A stretch of 64,000 bases of DNA, taken from contig NZ_JAERWK010000016.1 in the NCBI RefSeq assembly GCF_016918035.1, positions 1 to 64,000 on the forward strand, written 5' to 3'. The stretch is from Nakamurella leprariae. Lineage in GTDB: Bacteria; Actinomycetota; Actinomycetes; Mycobacteriales; Nakamurellaceae. Each line of letters begins with the position of its first letter. The first letter of the stretch is position 1. The notes below the pieces were generated by a model. It made no database searches. It saw nothing but the letters and a program-made list of their open reading frames with translations, and had not been told where the DNA came from. A program made the translations under genes and the position numbers. Below, one piece after another: positions 57,334 through 64,000 of this stretch.

Positions 57334-57941
57334 TCGATGCCCCGTTGGCCCTTCTGGCCGGCGTCCATCGGATGCTTGACCTTGGTCATCTCGGTGACCA
57401 GGTCGGCGACCTCCAGCAGCTTCGGATCGGCGCGCCGGCCGGTGATGACCACGTGCTGCCGACCGGGCCGGTGGCGCAGCACCTCGACGACCTCGTCGAC
57501 GTCGATCCAGCCCCAGTTGATCGGGTAGGTGAACTCGTCCAGGACGTACAGCTGATGCTGCTGCGCCTCGATGCGCCGGCGGATCTCCGCCCAGCCCTCG
57601 GCGGCGGCCTCGGCGTGGTCGATCTCGCTGCCTGGTTTGCGGCTCCACGACCATCCGGAACCCATCGCGTGCCACTCGACCGGACCGCCGGTGCCCTGGT
57701 CCTGGTGCAGCCGCCCCAGCTCGGACAGCGCGGTCTGCTCGCCGATCCGCCACCGGGCCGACTTCACGAACTGGAACACCGCGACCGACCAGCCCTGGTT
57801 CCAGCCGCGGAGCGCCAGGCCGAACGCCGCCGTCGACTTCCCCTTGCCGTCACCGGTGTGCACCATCACCAGCGGCCGGTTCCGCCGCTGCCGGGTGGTC
57901 AGTCCGTCGTCGGGCACGGTGGCCGGAACGCCCTGCGGCAT
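57327..57941 (-). CDS. cobO: Cob(I)yrinic acid a,c-diamide adenosyltransferase
   Basis: CobA/CobO-type ATP:corrinoid adenosyltransferase, 204 residues. LVMVHTGDGKGKSTAAFGLA is the reversed P-loop; VAVFQFVKSARWRIGEQTAL, WSWSRKPGSEIDHAEAA, YVLDEFTYPINWGWIDVDEV and VVITGRRADPKLLEVADLVT are the family blocks. ATG at 57941 shares one base with the stop of the chelatase gene (TGATG), and its stop overlaps the cobB-cobC start, so all three are coupled. Confidence 0.95.
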   Translation of the reverse strand: MPQGVPATVPDDGLTTRQRRNRPLVMVHTGDGKGKSTAAFGLALRGWNQGWSVAVFQFVKSARWRIGEQTALSELGRLHQDQGTGGPVEWHAMGSGWSWSRKPGSEIDHAEAAAEGWAEIRRRIEAQQHQLYVLDEFTYPINWGWIDVDEVVEVLRHRPGRQHVVITGRRADPKLLEVADLVTEMTKVKHPMDAGQKGQRGIEW

Positions 57942-60181
57942 CAGGCCACCCGCCCACGCGCCGGGCCGGCGTCCGCCCGGACCGCCGCCGTGGCGTCGGT
58001 GATCGCAGCCGTCAGGGTCGGGGCGGCCAGCTCCCCCACGGGCAGGTACTCGGCCTGCAGCAGGCCGGCCAGGTCGGCGGCCAGTCCCATCCGGAACCGG
58101 CCGACCTCGCAGTCCAGCACCAGCGTCGAGATGTCCTGCGTGGCCAACCAACCCGCCGCCTGCCGGGACCGGGCCAGCGCGTCCGGGCCGGCGGTCGCGC
58201 GACCGTCGGTGACCAGCACCAGCAGCGGTCGGCGGCGCGGATCGCGCAACCGCTCGATCCGCAGCACCTCCGCCGCGGTGAGCAGCCCCTCGGCCAACGG
58301 CGTGCGCCCGCCGGCGGGCAGGTCGGTCAGCCGGCGGGCCGCCGCATCCACCGACGAGGTGGGCGGCAGCGCGACCGTGGCGCCCTTCCCGCGGAAGGTG
58401 ACCAGACCGACCTTGTCCCGCCGCTGGTACGCGTCGAGCAGCAGCGAGAGCACCGCCGTCTTGACCTGTTCCATGCGGGTGCGGGCGGCCATGGACCCGG
58501 ACGCGTCCACGCACAGCAGCACCAGGTTGCTCTCCCGTCCCTGCCGGACGGCCAGACGCAGATCGGCCGGGCGCAGGTGCATCCGGCTGCCAGGCCCATC
58601 CGACGACGGCGCAGCCGTGCGACCGCGGGCGACCTGGTGCGGTGCGGCCGCGCGCAGGGTGGCGGGCAGGTGCAGGGCGGAGCCCACGCCACTGCCGGTC
58701 GGCCGGGTGGCGCCGATGGTGCGGCCGGTGCTGGTCAACGCGGGCGACCGCCGGCCCGCCGCCCCCGCCCCCACGCCGCGAACGGTGAACAGTCGCGGCC
58801 GGTACGGCTGCTGCGGCGCGGCCACCGTGCCGGACGGCGCCGCTCCGGCGGCGCCGGTCGGCCGGTCGGCGTCGGCAGCCGGATCCCCGCCATCGTGCGA
58901 GGTCTCGCCGGTCGGCGTCTCGGCGTCGGTGCGTCCGGACGGCTCGGGGCCGTGCCCGTCGGCGGTGTCCGGACGGTCCGCCGCGCCGTCGGCGGGTGTG
59001 GGCTGCGATCGGTCGTCGGCGCGGCCCCGCTCCTGCCGCTCGCCGCCGTCGTCGCCCGGGTCCGGAGCGGACTCCGGTCCGGGCTCGGGGTCCGGCTCGT
59101 CGTCCCCGAGCAACCGGTCCAGCAGCTCCTCGTCCAGACCCGGCGCGTCGAACGGATTGCGACGACGTCGGTGCGGCAGGGACAGTCGCGCAGCAGCGCG
59201 GATGTCGGCCCGGACGACCCGGTTCCGGCCGTGCCAGGCGGCGTGCGCCACGGCGGCCCGGGCGGTGACGATGTCGGCCCGCATGCCGTCCACCTCGAAC
59301 CCGGCGCACACCCGGGCGATCGCGGCCAGCGCGGCGTCGGACAACTGCACCCGCGGCACCAGCGCCTGGGCCCGGGCGATCCGGGCGGCCAGGGCGGTCT
59401 CGGCGTCGGCGTACTCGGCGCGGAAGACGGCCGGGTCGGCATCGAAGGCGAGGCGGCGGCGCACCACCTCTGCGCGCACCAGCGGGTCCCGCGGCGCGCC
59501 GATCTCCACGGTCAGGCCGAACCGGTCGAGCAGCTGCGGGCGCAGCTCGCCCTCCTCGGGATTCATCGTGCCGACCAGCACGAACCGCGCGGCGTGGGCG
59601 ACCGACACGCCTTCGCGTTCCACGGTGGAGCGGCCCATGGCGGCCGCATCGAGCAACAGGTCGACCAGGTGGTCGTGCAGCAGGTTGACCTCGTCGACGT
59701 ACAGCAGGCCCCGGTGGGCGGCGGCGAGCAGGCCCGGCTCGTACTCGGTGACGCCGCTGGACAGCGCTCGCTCCAGGTGCAGCGAGCCGATGACCCGGTC
59801 CTCGGTGGCACCCACCGGCAGTTCGACCAATCGGGCCGGTCGCACGGCGAGGTCGCCTGCGGTGACGCCGGCGGGATGCGGCCCGTCCGGGCACGACGGA
59901 TCGGGGTCGGCCGGGTCGCAGGAGAACCGGCACCCCGTCGCCACGGCGACCGGCGGTAGCAGCGCGGCCAGCGCCCGCACCATGGTCGACTTCGCCGTGC
60001 CCTTCTCGCCGCGGACCAGCACGCCACCCACGGCCGGGGAGACCGACGTCAGCACCAGGGCCAGCGCCATGTCGTCCGACCCGACGACGGCCGTGAACGG
60101 GAAGCCGGCCGTGCGGTCGGCACCGGGTGACGGGCTCCCGGAAGGGGACGGCAGGGTCGCGATGTCGGGTCCGGGCGGCAC
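57941..60181 (-). CDS. Fused ChlI/ChlD-type chelatase AAA+/VWA subunit
   Basis: 746 residues combining the ATPase and integrin-like subunits of Mg/Co chelatases. AAA+ part: VVGSDDMALALVLTSVSP, VRGEKGTAKSTMVRALAALL (Walker A, residues 58-66), LLYVDEVNLLHDHLVDLLLD (Walker B), VGTMNPEEGELRPQLLDRFG. An acidic Pro/Asp/Glu linker follows, then a VWA domain with MIDAS LLCVDASGSMAARTRMEQ near residue 559, TFRGKGA and LVTDGRAT. As the first gene of a cobO/cobB unit it is likely the motor for cobalt insertion with a CobN outside this window. GTG at 60181 is chosen for the GGAGGAG site 8-9 nt upstream. Confidence 0.92.
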   Translation of the reverse strand: MPPGPDIATLPSPSGSPSPGADRTAGFPFTAVVGSDDMALALVLTSVSPAVGGVLVRGEKGTAKSTMVRALAALLPPVAVATGCRFSCDPADPDPSCPDGPHPAGVTAGDLAVRPARLVELPVGATEDRVIGSLHLERALSSGVTEYEPGLLAAAHRGLLYVDEVNLLHDHLVDLLLDAAAMGRSTVEREGVSVAHAARFVLVGTMNPEEGELRPQLLDRFGLTVEIGAPRDPLVRAEVVRRRLAFDADPAVFRAEYADAETALAARIARAQALVPRVQLSDAALAAIARVCAGFEVDGMRADIVTARAAVAHAAWHGRNRVVRADIRAAARLSLPHRRRRNPFDAPGLDEELLDRLLGDDEPDPEPGPESAPDPGDDGGERQERGRADDRSQPTPADGAADRPDTADGHGPEPSGRTDAETPTGETSHDGGDPAADADRPTGAAGAAPSGTVAAPQQPYRPRLFTVRGVGAGAAGRRSPALTSTGRTIGATRPTGSGVGSALHLPATLRAAAPHQVARGRTAAPSSDGPGSRMHLRPADLRLAVRQGRESNLVLLCVDASGSMAARTRMEQVKTAVLSLLLDAYQRRDKVGLVTFRGKGATVALPPTSSVDAAARRLTDLPAGGRTPLAEGLLTAAEVLRIERLRDPRRRPLLVLVTDGRATAGPDALARSRQAAGWLATQDISTLVLDCEVGRFRMGLAADLAGLLQAEYLPVGELAAPTLTAAITDATAAVRADAGPARGRVA

Positions 60182-60261
60182 TGGAAGCACTCCTCCTGCG
60201 CGTGGGTGTCCACGCCCACGCCTGGTCGGGACCGCCGCGGACCGACCGTCCCGACGGGACG

Positions 60262-60412
60262 GCTGGGAACGTCCTGGCTCCCGCCCGGCGCGCTCGCGGT
60301 GGTCCGTGGAGCGCGGCGGGACGGTCACAGTGGCGGGACCGCTCCGGACTCGTGCCCCGCTGCGCGGAGCACCCACCGGATTCCATCCCGGCCGTCGCCG
60401 CCGATGATTCCA
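60262..60412 (-). promoter_or_regulatory. Cobalamin riboswitch with hairpin inserted in L5
   Basis: Minus strand: CGGGATGGAATCCGGTG opens the core and GTCCGGAGCGGTCCCG continues it to the B12 box GCCACTGT (60327-60334); the 3' conserved GAGCCAGGA is at 60272-60280. P3 (CGGGA/TCCCG) and P5 (TCCGG/CCGGA) both pair. Unlike the cbtB copy, the L5 loop holds an extra perfect 9-bp hairpin, GTGCTCCGC-GCA-GCGGGGCAC. It precedes the chelatase-cobO-cobBC unit and should repress it when B12 is plentiful. It lies opposite the 5' flank of cobL. Confidence 0.82.
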
Positions 60413-60468
60413 CAGCGGCACCGCCGGCCGGCACGCCGCGAGCGTTCGGCGCCGGTGGCGCACCTGCC

Positions 60469-60474
60469 TACGCT
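60469..60474 (+). promoter_or_regulatory. -10 element of cobL, leaderless
   Basis: TACGCT ends 7 nt before the GTG at 60482, so the transcript should begin at or next to the start codon. No Shine-Dalgarno sequence is present. It lies just outside the divergent riboswitch region, so cobLM would not be controlled by that riboswitch. Confidence 0.5.
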
Positions 60475-60481
60475 GACGCCC

Positions 60482-61873
60482 GTGCCGACCGATCCCACCC
60501 CTGCCGACCGTGCGATCGGCCCCGCGGTCGGACGTGCGGTCGGACGTGCGGTGGACTCAGCGACCGCCGGGTCCACCGCGCCGGTCGGCCCCGCGGCCCC
60601 CGGCCGGGTGGCCGTCGTCGGCATCGGGCTGGACGGATGGTCCGGCCTGGGTGCCGCCGCCCGGGCCGCGCTGCTCGGCGCCCAGGTGGTCATCGGATCG
60701 CCTCGCCAGTTGGTCCTGCTCGCCAACACCCCGGTCACCGCCGCCCGCCGTGAGCTGCCGCGGCCGCTGCGCGACGGACTGCCGGCCATGCTCGCCGACG
60801 TGGCCGACCGCCGGGTGGTGGTGCTGGCGTCCGGGGATCCGCTGGTGTCCGGCATCGGCACCACCCTGATCGACCTGTTCGGCGCCGGTCGGGTCCGGGT
60901 CCTGCCCGCGGTGTCCTCAGTGGCGCTGGCCCGCGCCCGACTGGGGTGGTCGGCCGAGTCGACCGAGGTGGTGACGGTGGTCGGCCGCGACCATGCCGCC
61001 GTGCTGGCTGCCGTGGCCCCCGGGCGACGCGTCCTGGTGCTCAGCTCCGACGGCCGCAGTCCCGCGGTGATCGCCGGACTGCTGCACGAGACCGGCTGGG
61101 GCGCGAGCGAGTTCACCGTGCTGGAGCACCTGGGCGGTCCGGACGAGACCTTGATCGCCGGTAGTGCCGGGACGTGGCCGGCCGAACGGCTGGTGCGGCC
61201 GTTGCACGTCCTGGCCGTGCACTGCCGGGTCGACCCCGGCGGACCCGCCGCCCCGGCCCCGGTCGGCATCGGCCCGCTGCCGCGGGTCGGGGGCCTGCCG
61301 GACGAGGCGTTCGAGCACGACGGCCAGCTCACCAAGCGGGACCTGCGGGCCAGTGCGCTGGCCCGGCTGGCCCCCCAGCCCGGTGAGCTGCTGTGGGACG
61401 TGGGCGCCGGCGCCGGATCGGTGGCCATCGAGTGGTGCCGGACGGACCCGACCTGCGCCGCGGTGGCCATCGAACGCAACACCACACGCGCCGAACGGAT
61501 CACCCGCAACGCCACCCGGCTGGGGGTGCCGGCGGTGCGGGTGCTCACCGGCGTCGCCGACGACGTGCTGGCCGATCTGACCGCCGGACCGGCCACCGGC
61601 CAGGCGCCGGACGCGGTGTTCGTCGGTGGCGGGGCGACGACGCCGGGTCTGCTCGAGATGTGCTGGCGGGCACTGCGTCCGGGCGGCCGGATGGTGGTGC
61701 ACGGGGTGACCCTGGAGACCGAGGAGCGACTGTTGGGCTGGTACCGGGAACGCGGCGGCGAACTGGTCCGCCTGTCCGTGGAACGGGTGCAGCCGCTCGG
61801 TGGCTTCGCCGGGTGGACGCCGTCGCGGGCGGTCGTGCAGTGGACCGGCGTCCGGTCGGTCGACGTCCGATGA
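60482..61873 (+). CDS. cobL: Precorrin-6Y C5,15-methyltransferase (decarboxylating)
   Basis: Bifunctional CbiE-CbiT enzyme, 463 residues. CbiE half: VAVVGIGLDGWSGLGAAARA, VVIGSPRQL, VVVLASGDPLVSGIGTTLID. CbiT half (about 275-460): LTKRDLRASALARLAPQPGE, LLWDVGAGAGSVAIEWCRTD (SAM loop), AVAIERN and VFVGGGATTPGLLEMCWRAL. A 12-bp tandem duplication (60527-60550) makes VGRAVGRAV in the variable head. GTG at 60482 fits the -10 position; another GTG at 60455 is in frame. Coupled to cobM by an ATGA overlap. Confidence 0.94.
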   Translation: MPTDPTPADRAIGPAVGRAVGRAVDSATAGSTAPVGPAAPGRVAVVGIGLDGWSGLGAAARAALLGAQVVIGSPRQLVLLANTPVTAARRELPRPLRDGLPAMLADVADRRVVVLASGDPLVSGIGTTLIDLFGAGRVRVLPAVSSVALARARLGWSAESTEVVTVVGRDHAAVLAAVAPGRRVLVLSSDGRSPAVIAGLLHETGWGASEFTVLEHLGGPDETLIAGSAGTWPAERLVRPLHVLAVHCRVDPGGPAAPAPVGIGPLPRVGGLPDEAFEHDGQLTKRDLRASALARLAPQPGELLWDVGAGAGSVAIEWCRTDPTCAAVAIERNTTRAERITRNATRLGVPAVRVLTGVADDVLADLTAGPATGQAPDAVFVGGGATTPGLLEMCWRALRPGGRMVVHGVTLETEERLLGWYRERGGELVRLSVERVQPLGGFAGWTPSRAVVQWTGVRSVDVR

Positions 61874-62640
61874 CGGTCCACTTCATCGGGGCCGGCCCGG
61901 GCGCGGCCGACCTGCTCACCGTCCGGGCCACCCGGCTGATCGCGGCCGCCCCCGTCTGCCTGTACGCCGGCACCTACCTGGACGACGCGGTGCTGGAGCT
62001 GTGCCCGCCCGGCGCCACCCTCCTCGACACCCAGCACCTGGACCTGGACGCCATCACCGGCCATCTCGTCGCCGCCCACTCCGCTGGGCAGGACGTCGCC
62101 CGACTCTGCTCCGGCGACCCGTCGCTCTACTCGGCGCTGGCCGAGCAGACCCGGCGACTGGACTCCGCCGGCGTGCCGTGGGACGTCACCCCGGGTGTGC
62201 CCGCGTACGCAGCCGCTGCGGCCGTGCTCGGGCAGGAACTCACCGTGCCCGAGGTGGCCCAGTCGGTGGTGCTGACCCGGACCCAGGCACGGTCCACGAA
62301 GATGCCGACCAGCGAACGACTGTCGGTGTTCGCGGCGACCCGGGCCACCTTGGTGCTGCACCTGGCCGTGACCCGGACCGCCGAACTGGCCGCGGAACTG
62401 GTCCCCTCCTACGGCGCGGACTGCCCGTGCGCGGTGGTGTACCGGGCCGGCCAACCCGCGCAGCAGGTGCTGACCGGCACGCTGGCCGACATCGGCACCC
62501 AGGTGACCGCGGCCGGGTTCCGGCAGGCCGCGGTGATCCTCGTCGGTCGCGCCCTGCGGCTGGAGCGGGCCGGTGCGGCTCCCGACGACTTCGTCGAGTC
62601 GCACCTGTACGGACCGCGGGACCGCGGGCCGCAGCACTGA
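61870..62640 (+). CDS. cobM: Precorrin-4 C11-methyltransferase
   Basis: SAM-dependent corrin methyltransferase, 256 residues. VHFIGAGPGAADLLTVRATR is the N-terminal uroporphyrin-methylase motif; CLYAGTYLDDAVLELCP, ARLCSGDPSLYSALAEQTRR, VTPGVPAYAAAAAVLGQELT and RTQARSTKMPTSERL are CobM blocks. The ATG overlaps the cobL stop. It precedes CobK/CobL in the pathway. After its stop there is a separate promoter for the hydrolase. Confidence 0.95.
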   Translation: MTVHFIGAGPGAADLLTVRATRLIAAAPVCLYAGTYLDDAVLELCPPGATLLDTQHLDLDAITGHLVAAHSAGQDVARLCSGDPSLYSALAEQTRRLDSAGVPWDVTPGVPAYAAAAAVLGQELTVPEVAQSVVLTRTQARSTKMPTSERLSVFAATRATLVLHLAVTRTAELAAELVPSYGADCPCAVVYRAGQPAQQVLTGTLADIGTQVTAAGFRQAAVILVGRALRLERAGAAPDDFVESHLYGPRDRGPQH

Positions 62641-62679
62641 ACGGACCGGCCGCGCCGGGCGGTCGTCGGGGGTGATCGC

Positions 62680-62685
62680 TAGCGT
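62680..62685 (+). promoter_or_regulatory. -10 element of hydrolase gene, leaderless
   Basis: TAGCGT ends 7 nt before the ATG at 62693, again predicting transcription start at the start codon. It separates the hydrolase from the cobLM unit. Confidence 0.5.
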
Positions 62686-62692
62686 CCTGGCC

Positions 62693-63514
62693 ATGGACGC
62701 GACGAGGACGGACGCGACGAGCACCGACGCAGGGCAGGGCGCCGCCACGACCGGGGTCGAGGTGGTGCTGATCCCCGGTTTCTGGCTGGACGACGCCAGC
62801 TGGGCGCCGGTCACCGACGCACTGGAACGCGCCGGGCATCACCCCCACCCGGTGACGCCGCAAGGTGTGATGCGCGCCGCCGACGCGGACGACGCGGCCC
62901 GGGCGGTCAGGCTGGCCGACCAGGCCGCCGCGGTGACCGACCTGGTCGATGCGCTCACCGACTCGGGCGCTGGTCCGGTGGTGCTGGTCGGGCACAGCGG
63001 CGGCGGCGCGGTGGCGCACGCGGTGGTGGACGCCCGCCCGGACCGGATCGCCTGGGTGGTCTACGTGGACGCCGGCCCGCTCGGTGACGGCGGCGTCGTC
63101 AATGACGCGCTGCCGACGGTGGACGGGCGGGTGCCCCTCCCGGACTGGTCGTTCTTCGAGGACGCCGAGCTCGACGGGATGACCCCCGAGATCCGGTCGC
63201 GTGTGGAGGATCTCGCGCTCACCGTGCCGGCCGCGGTGGCGGCGGGACCGCAACGGCTGTCGGCCGACGAGCGCCGGTACGCCGTGCCGGTCACGGTGAT
63301 CAGCTCGACCATGCCCGAGGCGGTGTTGCGGCAGTTCATGGACGGCGGACATCCGTACGTCGCGGAACTGGCCCGGATCGAGCAGGTGGAGATCGTGGAG
63401 CTGCCGACCGGGCACTGGCCGCAGTTGAGCCGGCCGGACGAGTTGGCCGACCTGGTCGTGGCCGCGGTCGACCGTGTCGGTGACGCGGACCTGCACGCGT
63501 CGTCGGGAGGCTGA
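62693..63514 (+). CDS. Alpha/beta hydrolase
   Basis: 273-residue alpha/beta-hydrolase. VEVVLIPGFWLDDASWAPVT is the first strand and oxyanion region, VVLVGHSGGGAVAHAV the nucleophile elbow with catalytic Ser, and LPTGHWPQLSRPDELADLV carries the catalytic His. Esterase-like activity is likely, substrate unknown. It lies between cobM and the 87-residue gene with its own leaderless promoter, so a link to cobalamin is not implied. The first 20 residues are a Thr/Ala/Asp-rich head; ATG chosen by the promoter position. Confidence 0.85.
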   Translation: MDATRTDATSTDAGQGAATTGVEVVLIPGFWLDDASWAPVTDALERAGHHPHPVTPQGVMRAADADDAARAVRLADQAAAVTDLVDALTDSGAGPVVLVGHSGGGAVAHAVVDARPDRIAWVVYVDAGPLGDGGVVNDALPTVDGRVPLPDWSFFEDAELDGMTPEIRSRVEDLALTVPAAVAAGPQRLSADERRYAVPVTVISSTMPEAVLRQFMDGGHPYVAELARIEQVEIVELPTGHWPQLSRPDELADLVVAAVDRVGDADLHASSGG

Positions 63515-63559
63515 GCGGGCCCGACCAGCGGCGTCAGGCCGCGTGAGAGGGTCCGGACC

Positions 63560-63823
63560 ATGAGCGAACCTGGCCCGACGACGGTCGCGGTCGAACTGGT
63601 CGGCGGTCCGGACGACGGCCGGGTCATCGAGGTGCCGGCCGACGCCGACGGGCGCCCACCCGCACGGCTGGGTGCGGTCGGAGCGTGGGACCTCGACGTC
63701 GAGTTCGGGCCCGGAGTGCACTTCGCCGTCCCGACGCCGGTCCCCACCGCACCGCGGTACGACGTCGTGCCGTCGGGTCGGACCGACGGCGTCGCCTGGC
63801 TGGCCCGCTACCGGCCGGGCTGA
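63560..63823 (+). CDS. Hypothetical protein (87 aa)
   Basis: Small soluble protein without a signal peptide. VAVELVGGPDDGRVIEVPAD at the front (a GGPDDGR turn seen in several short actinobacterial hypotheticals) and YDVVPSGRTDGVAWLARYRP at the end suggest a compact beta fold. ATG at 63560 with a GAGAGGG site. It lies 45 bp behind the hydrolase and its stop is 7 bp from that of cobJ on the other strand. I do not recognise a function. Confidence 0.65.
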   Translation: MSEPGPTTVAVELVGGPDDGRVIEVPADADGRPPARLGAVGAWDLDVEFGPGVHFAVPTPVPTAPRYDVVPSGRTDGVAWLARYRPG

Positions 63824-63830
63824 CCCGGAC

Positions 63831-64000
63831 TCAGCGCTCCGGCCCGGCCGCAGCGGTCGGACCGGGAGCGGGCGTCGGCACGGTCCGTGGCGTCCACACC
63901 GCTCCGGACGGCGCCACCCGGGTTCCCCGGGCGCCGACGAGCACCAGGGTCTTCATGTCGATGACCGACGGGTCCAGCGCGCCGAGCGTGGTGACGGTGA
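63831..64000 (-). CDS. cobJ: Precorrin-3B C17-methyltransferase, C-terminal fragment (window edge)
   Basis: Incomplete gene: 56 codons up to the TGA at 63831, continuing beyond position 64000. The reading VTTLGALDPSVIDMKTLVLV followed by GARGT is the C-terminal strand-helix of CobJ/CbiH corrin methyltransferases (LxxLDPxxVDMxTLxxVG). An Ala/Pro-rich tail follows. It could be a CobJ alone or the second half of a CobI-CobJ fusion, common in actinobacteria. Confidence 0.75.
   Translation of the reverse strand, partial: TVTTLGALDPSVIDMKTLVLVGARGTRVAPSGAVWTPRTVPTPAPGPTAAAGPER

Noticed and set aside
57324-60407. 1027-codon open frame on the plus strand over cobO and the chelatase gene
   Set aside because: Shadow of CobO and ChlI/D, whose ATP-binding and VWA motifs are certain on the minus strand.

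Overview
This is a high-GC, gene-dense chromosomal segment of an actinobacterium (Actinomycetota). The evidence is GTG starts, 4-bp ATGA/GTGA gene overlaps, an HU protein with a long Lys/Arg/Ala tail, MutT1 with a fused phosphatase domain, DUF222/HNH and DUF6318 proteins, and gene order. The stretch from ung to ilvB/PH-domain protein (about 16.5-44.0 kb) follows the order I remember for Mycobacterium tuberculosis Rv2976c-Rv3004. The genome is not mycobacterial. A Frankineae/Nakamurella-like lineage is my guess, not a demonstrated placement. Nothing indicates a plasmid, prophage, insertion sequence or CRISPR array.

Layout. (1) 0-12 kb: translation and nucleotide housekeeping: rpmA, rplU, RNase E/G, DNA polymerase IV, a GNAT, ndk, and a translationally coupled valS-folC-DUF4233 run. 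(2) 12-15 kb: a 909-residue modular secreted protein. (3) 15-26 kb: cobT-like gene, ung, thiL, a lone Lrp-type sensor domain, DUF3515, ddl, gpsA, plsC, ppk, mutT1. (4) 26-27 kb: an extreme G37/C18 homopolymer hairpin between mutT1 and hupB. (5) 27-46 kb: a branched-chain amino-acid and serine block: leuCD with a divergent IclR regulator, tRNA-Glu, tRNA-Gln, gltX, an FAH-family enzyme, cimA, leuB, serA, a TIM-barrel isomerase, ilvC, ilvN, ilvB behind a leader-peptide attenuator, a PH-domain protein and ilvD. (6) 46-51 kb: an accessory patch with a regulator remnant, a methyltransferase pseudogene, an AT-richer lipoprotein/PKD pair, a short upstream ORF and a DUF222-HNH gene. (7) 51-64 kb: a cobalamin cluster: cobK, cobD, cbtA, cbtB, a phosphatase-like pseudoenzyme, a cobB-cobC fusion, cobO, a fused ChlI/ChlD chelatase subunit, cobL, cobM and the 3' end of cobJ. 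It contains two cobalamin riboswitches, one upstream of cbtBA and one upstream of the chelatase-cobO-cobBC operon.

How it works together. CimA, LeuCD, LeuB, IlvBN, IlvC and IlvD supply every step from pyruvate to the isoleucine keto acid except the final transaminase, so isoleucine can be made without threonine. Expression of ilvB appears to be sensed through an 8-codon leader peptide with Leu-Leu-Val-Ile-Ile before a terminator hairpin. In the cobalamin cluster, cobalt uptake (CbtAB) and corrin late steps sit under separate B12-responsive leaders. Several genes (IclR, secreted protein, cobL, hydrolase, upstream ORF of DUF222, ilvB leader) have a TANNNT -10 box 6-7 nt before the start codon, the signature of leaderless mRNAs.

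The most unusual items are the second B12 riboswitch, which carries a perfect 9-bp hairpin in its L5 loop; the uORF-DUF222-cobK chain of 4-bp overlaps; the cobB-cobC fusion; the phosphatase-like protein without catalytic histidines; and the poly-G/poly-C hairpin, which may be an assembly artefact. All calls come from reading motifs and context; no search or folding program was run.
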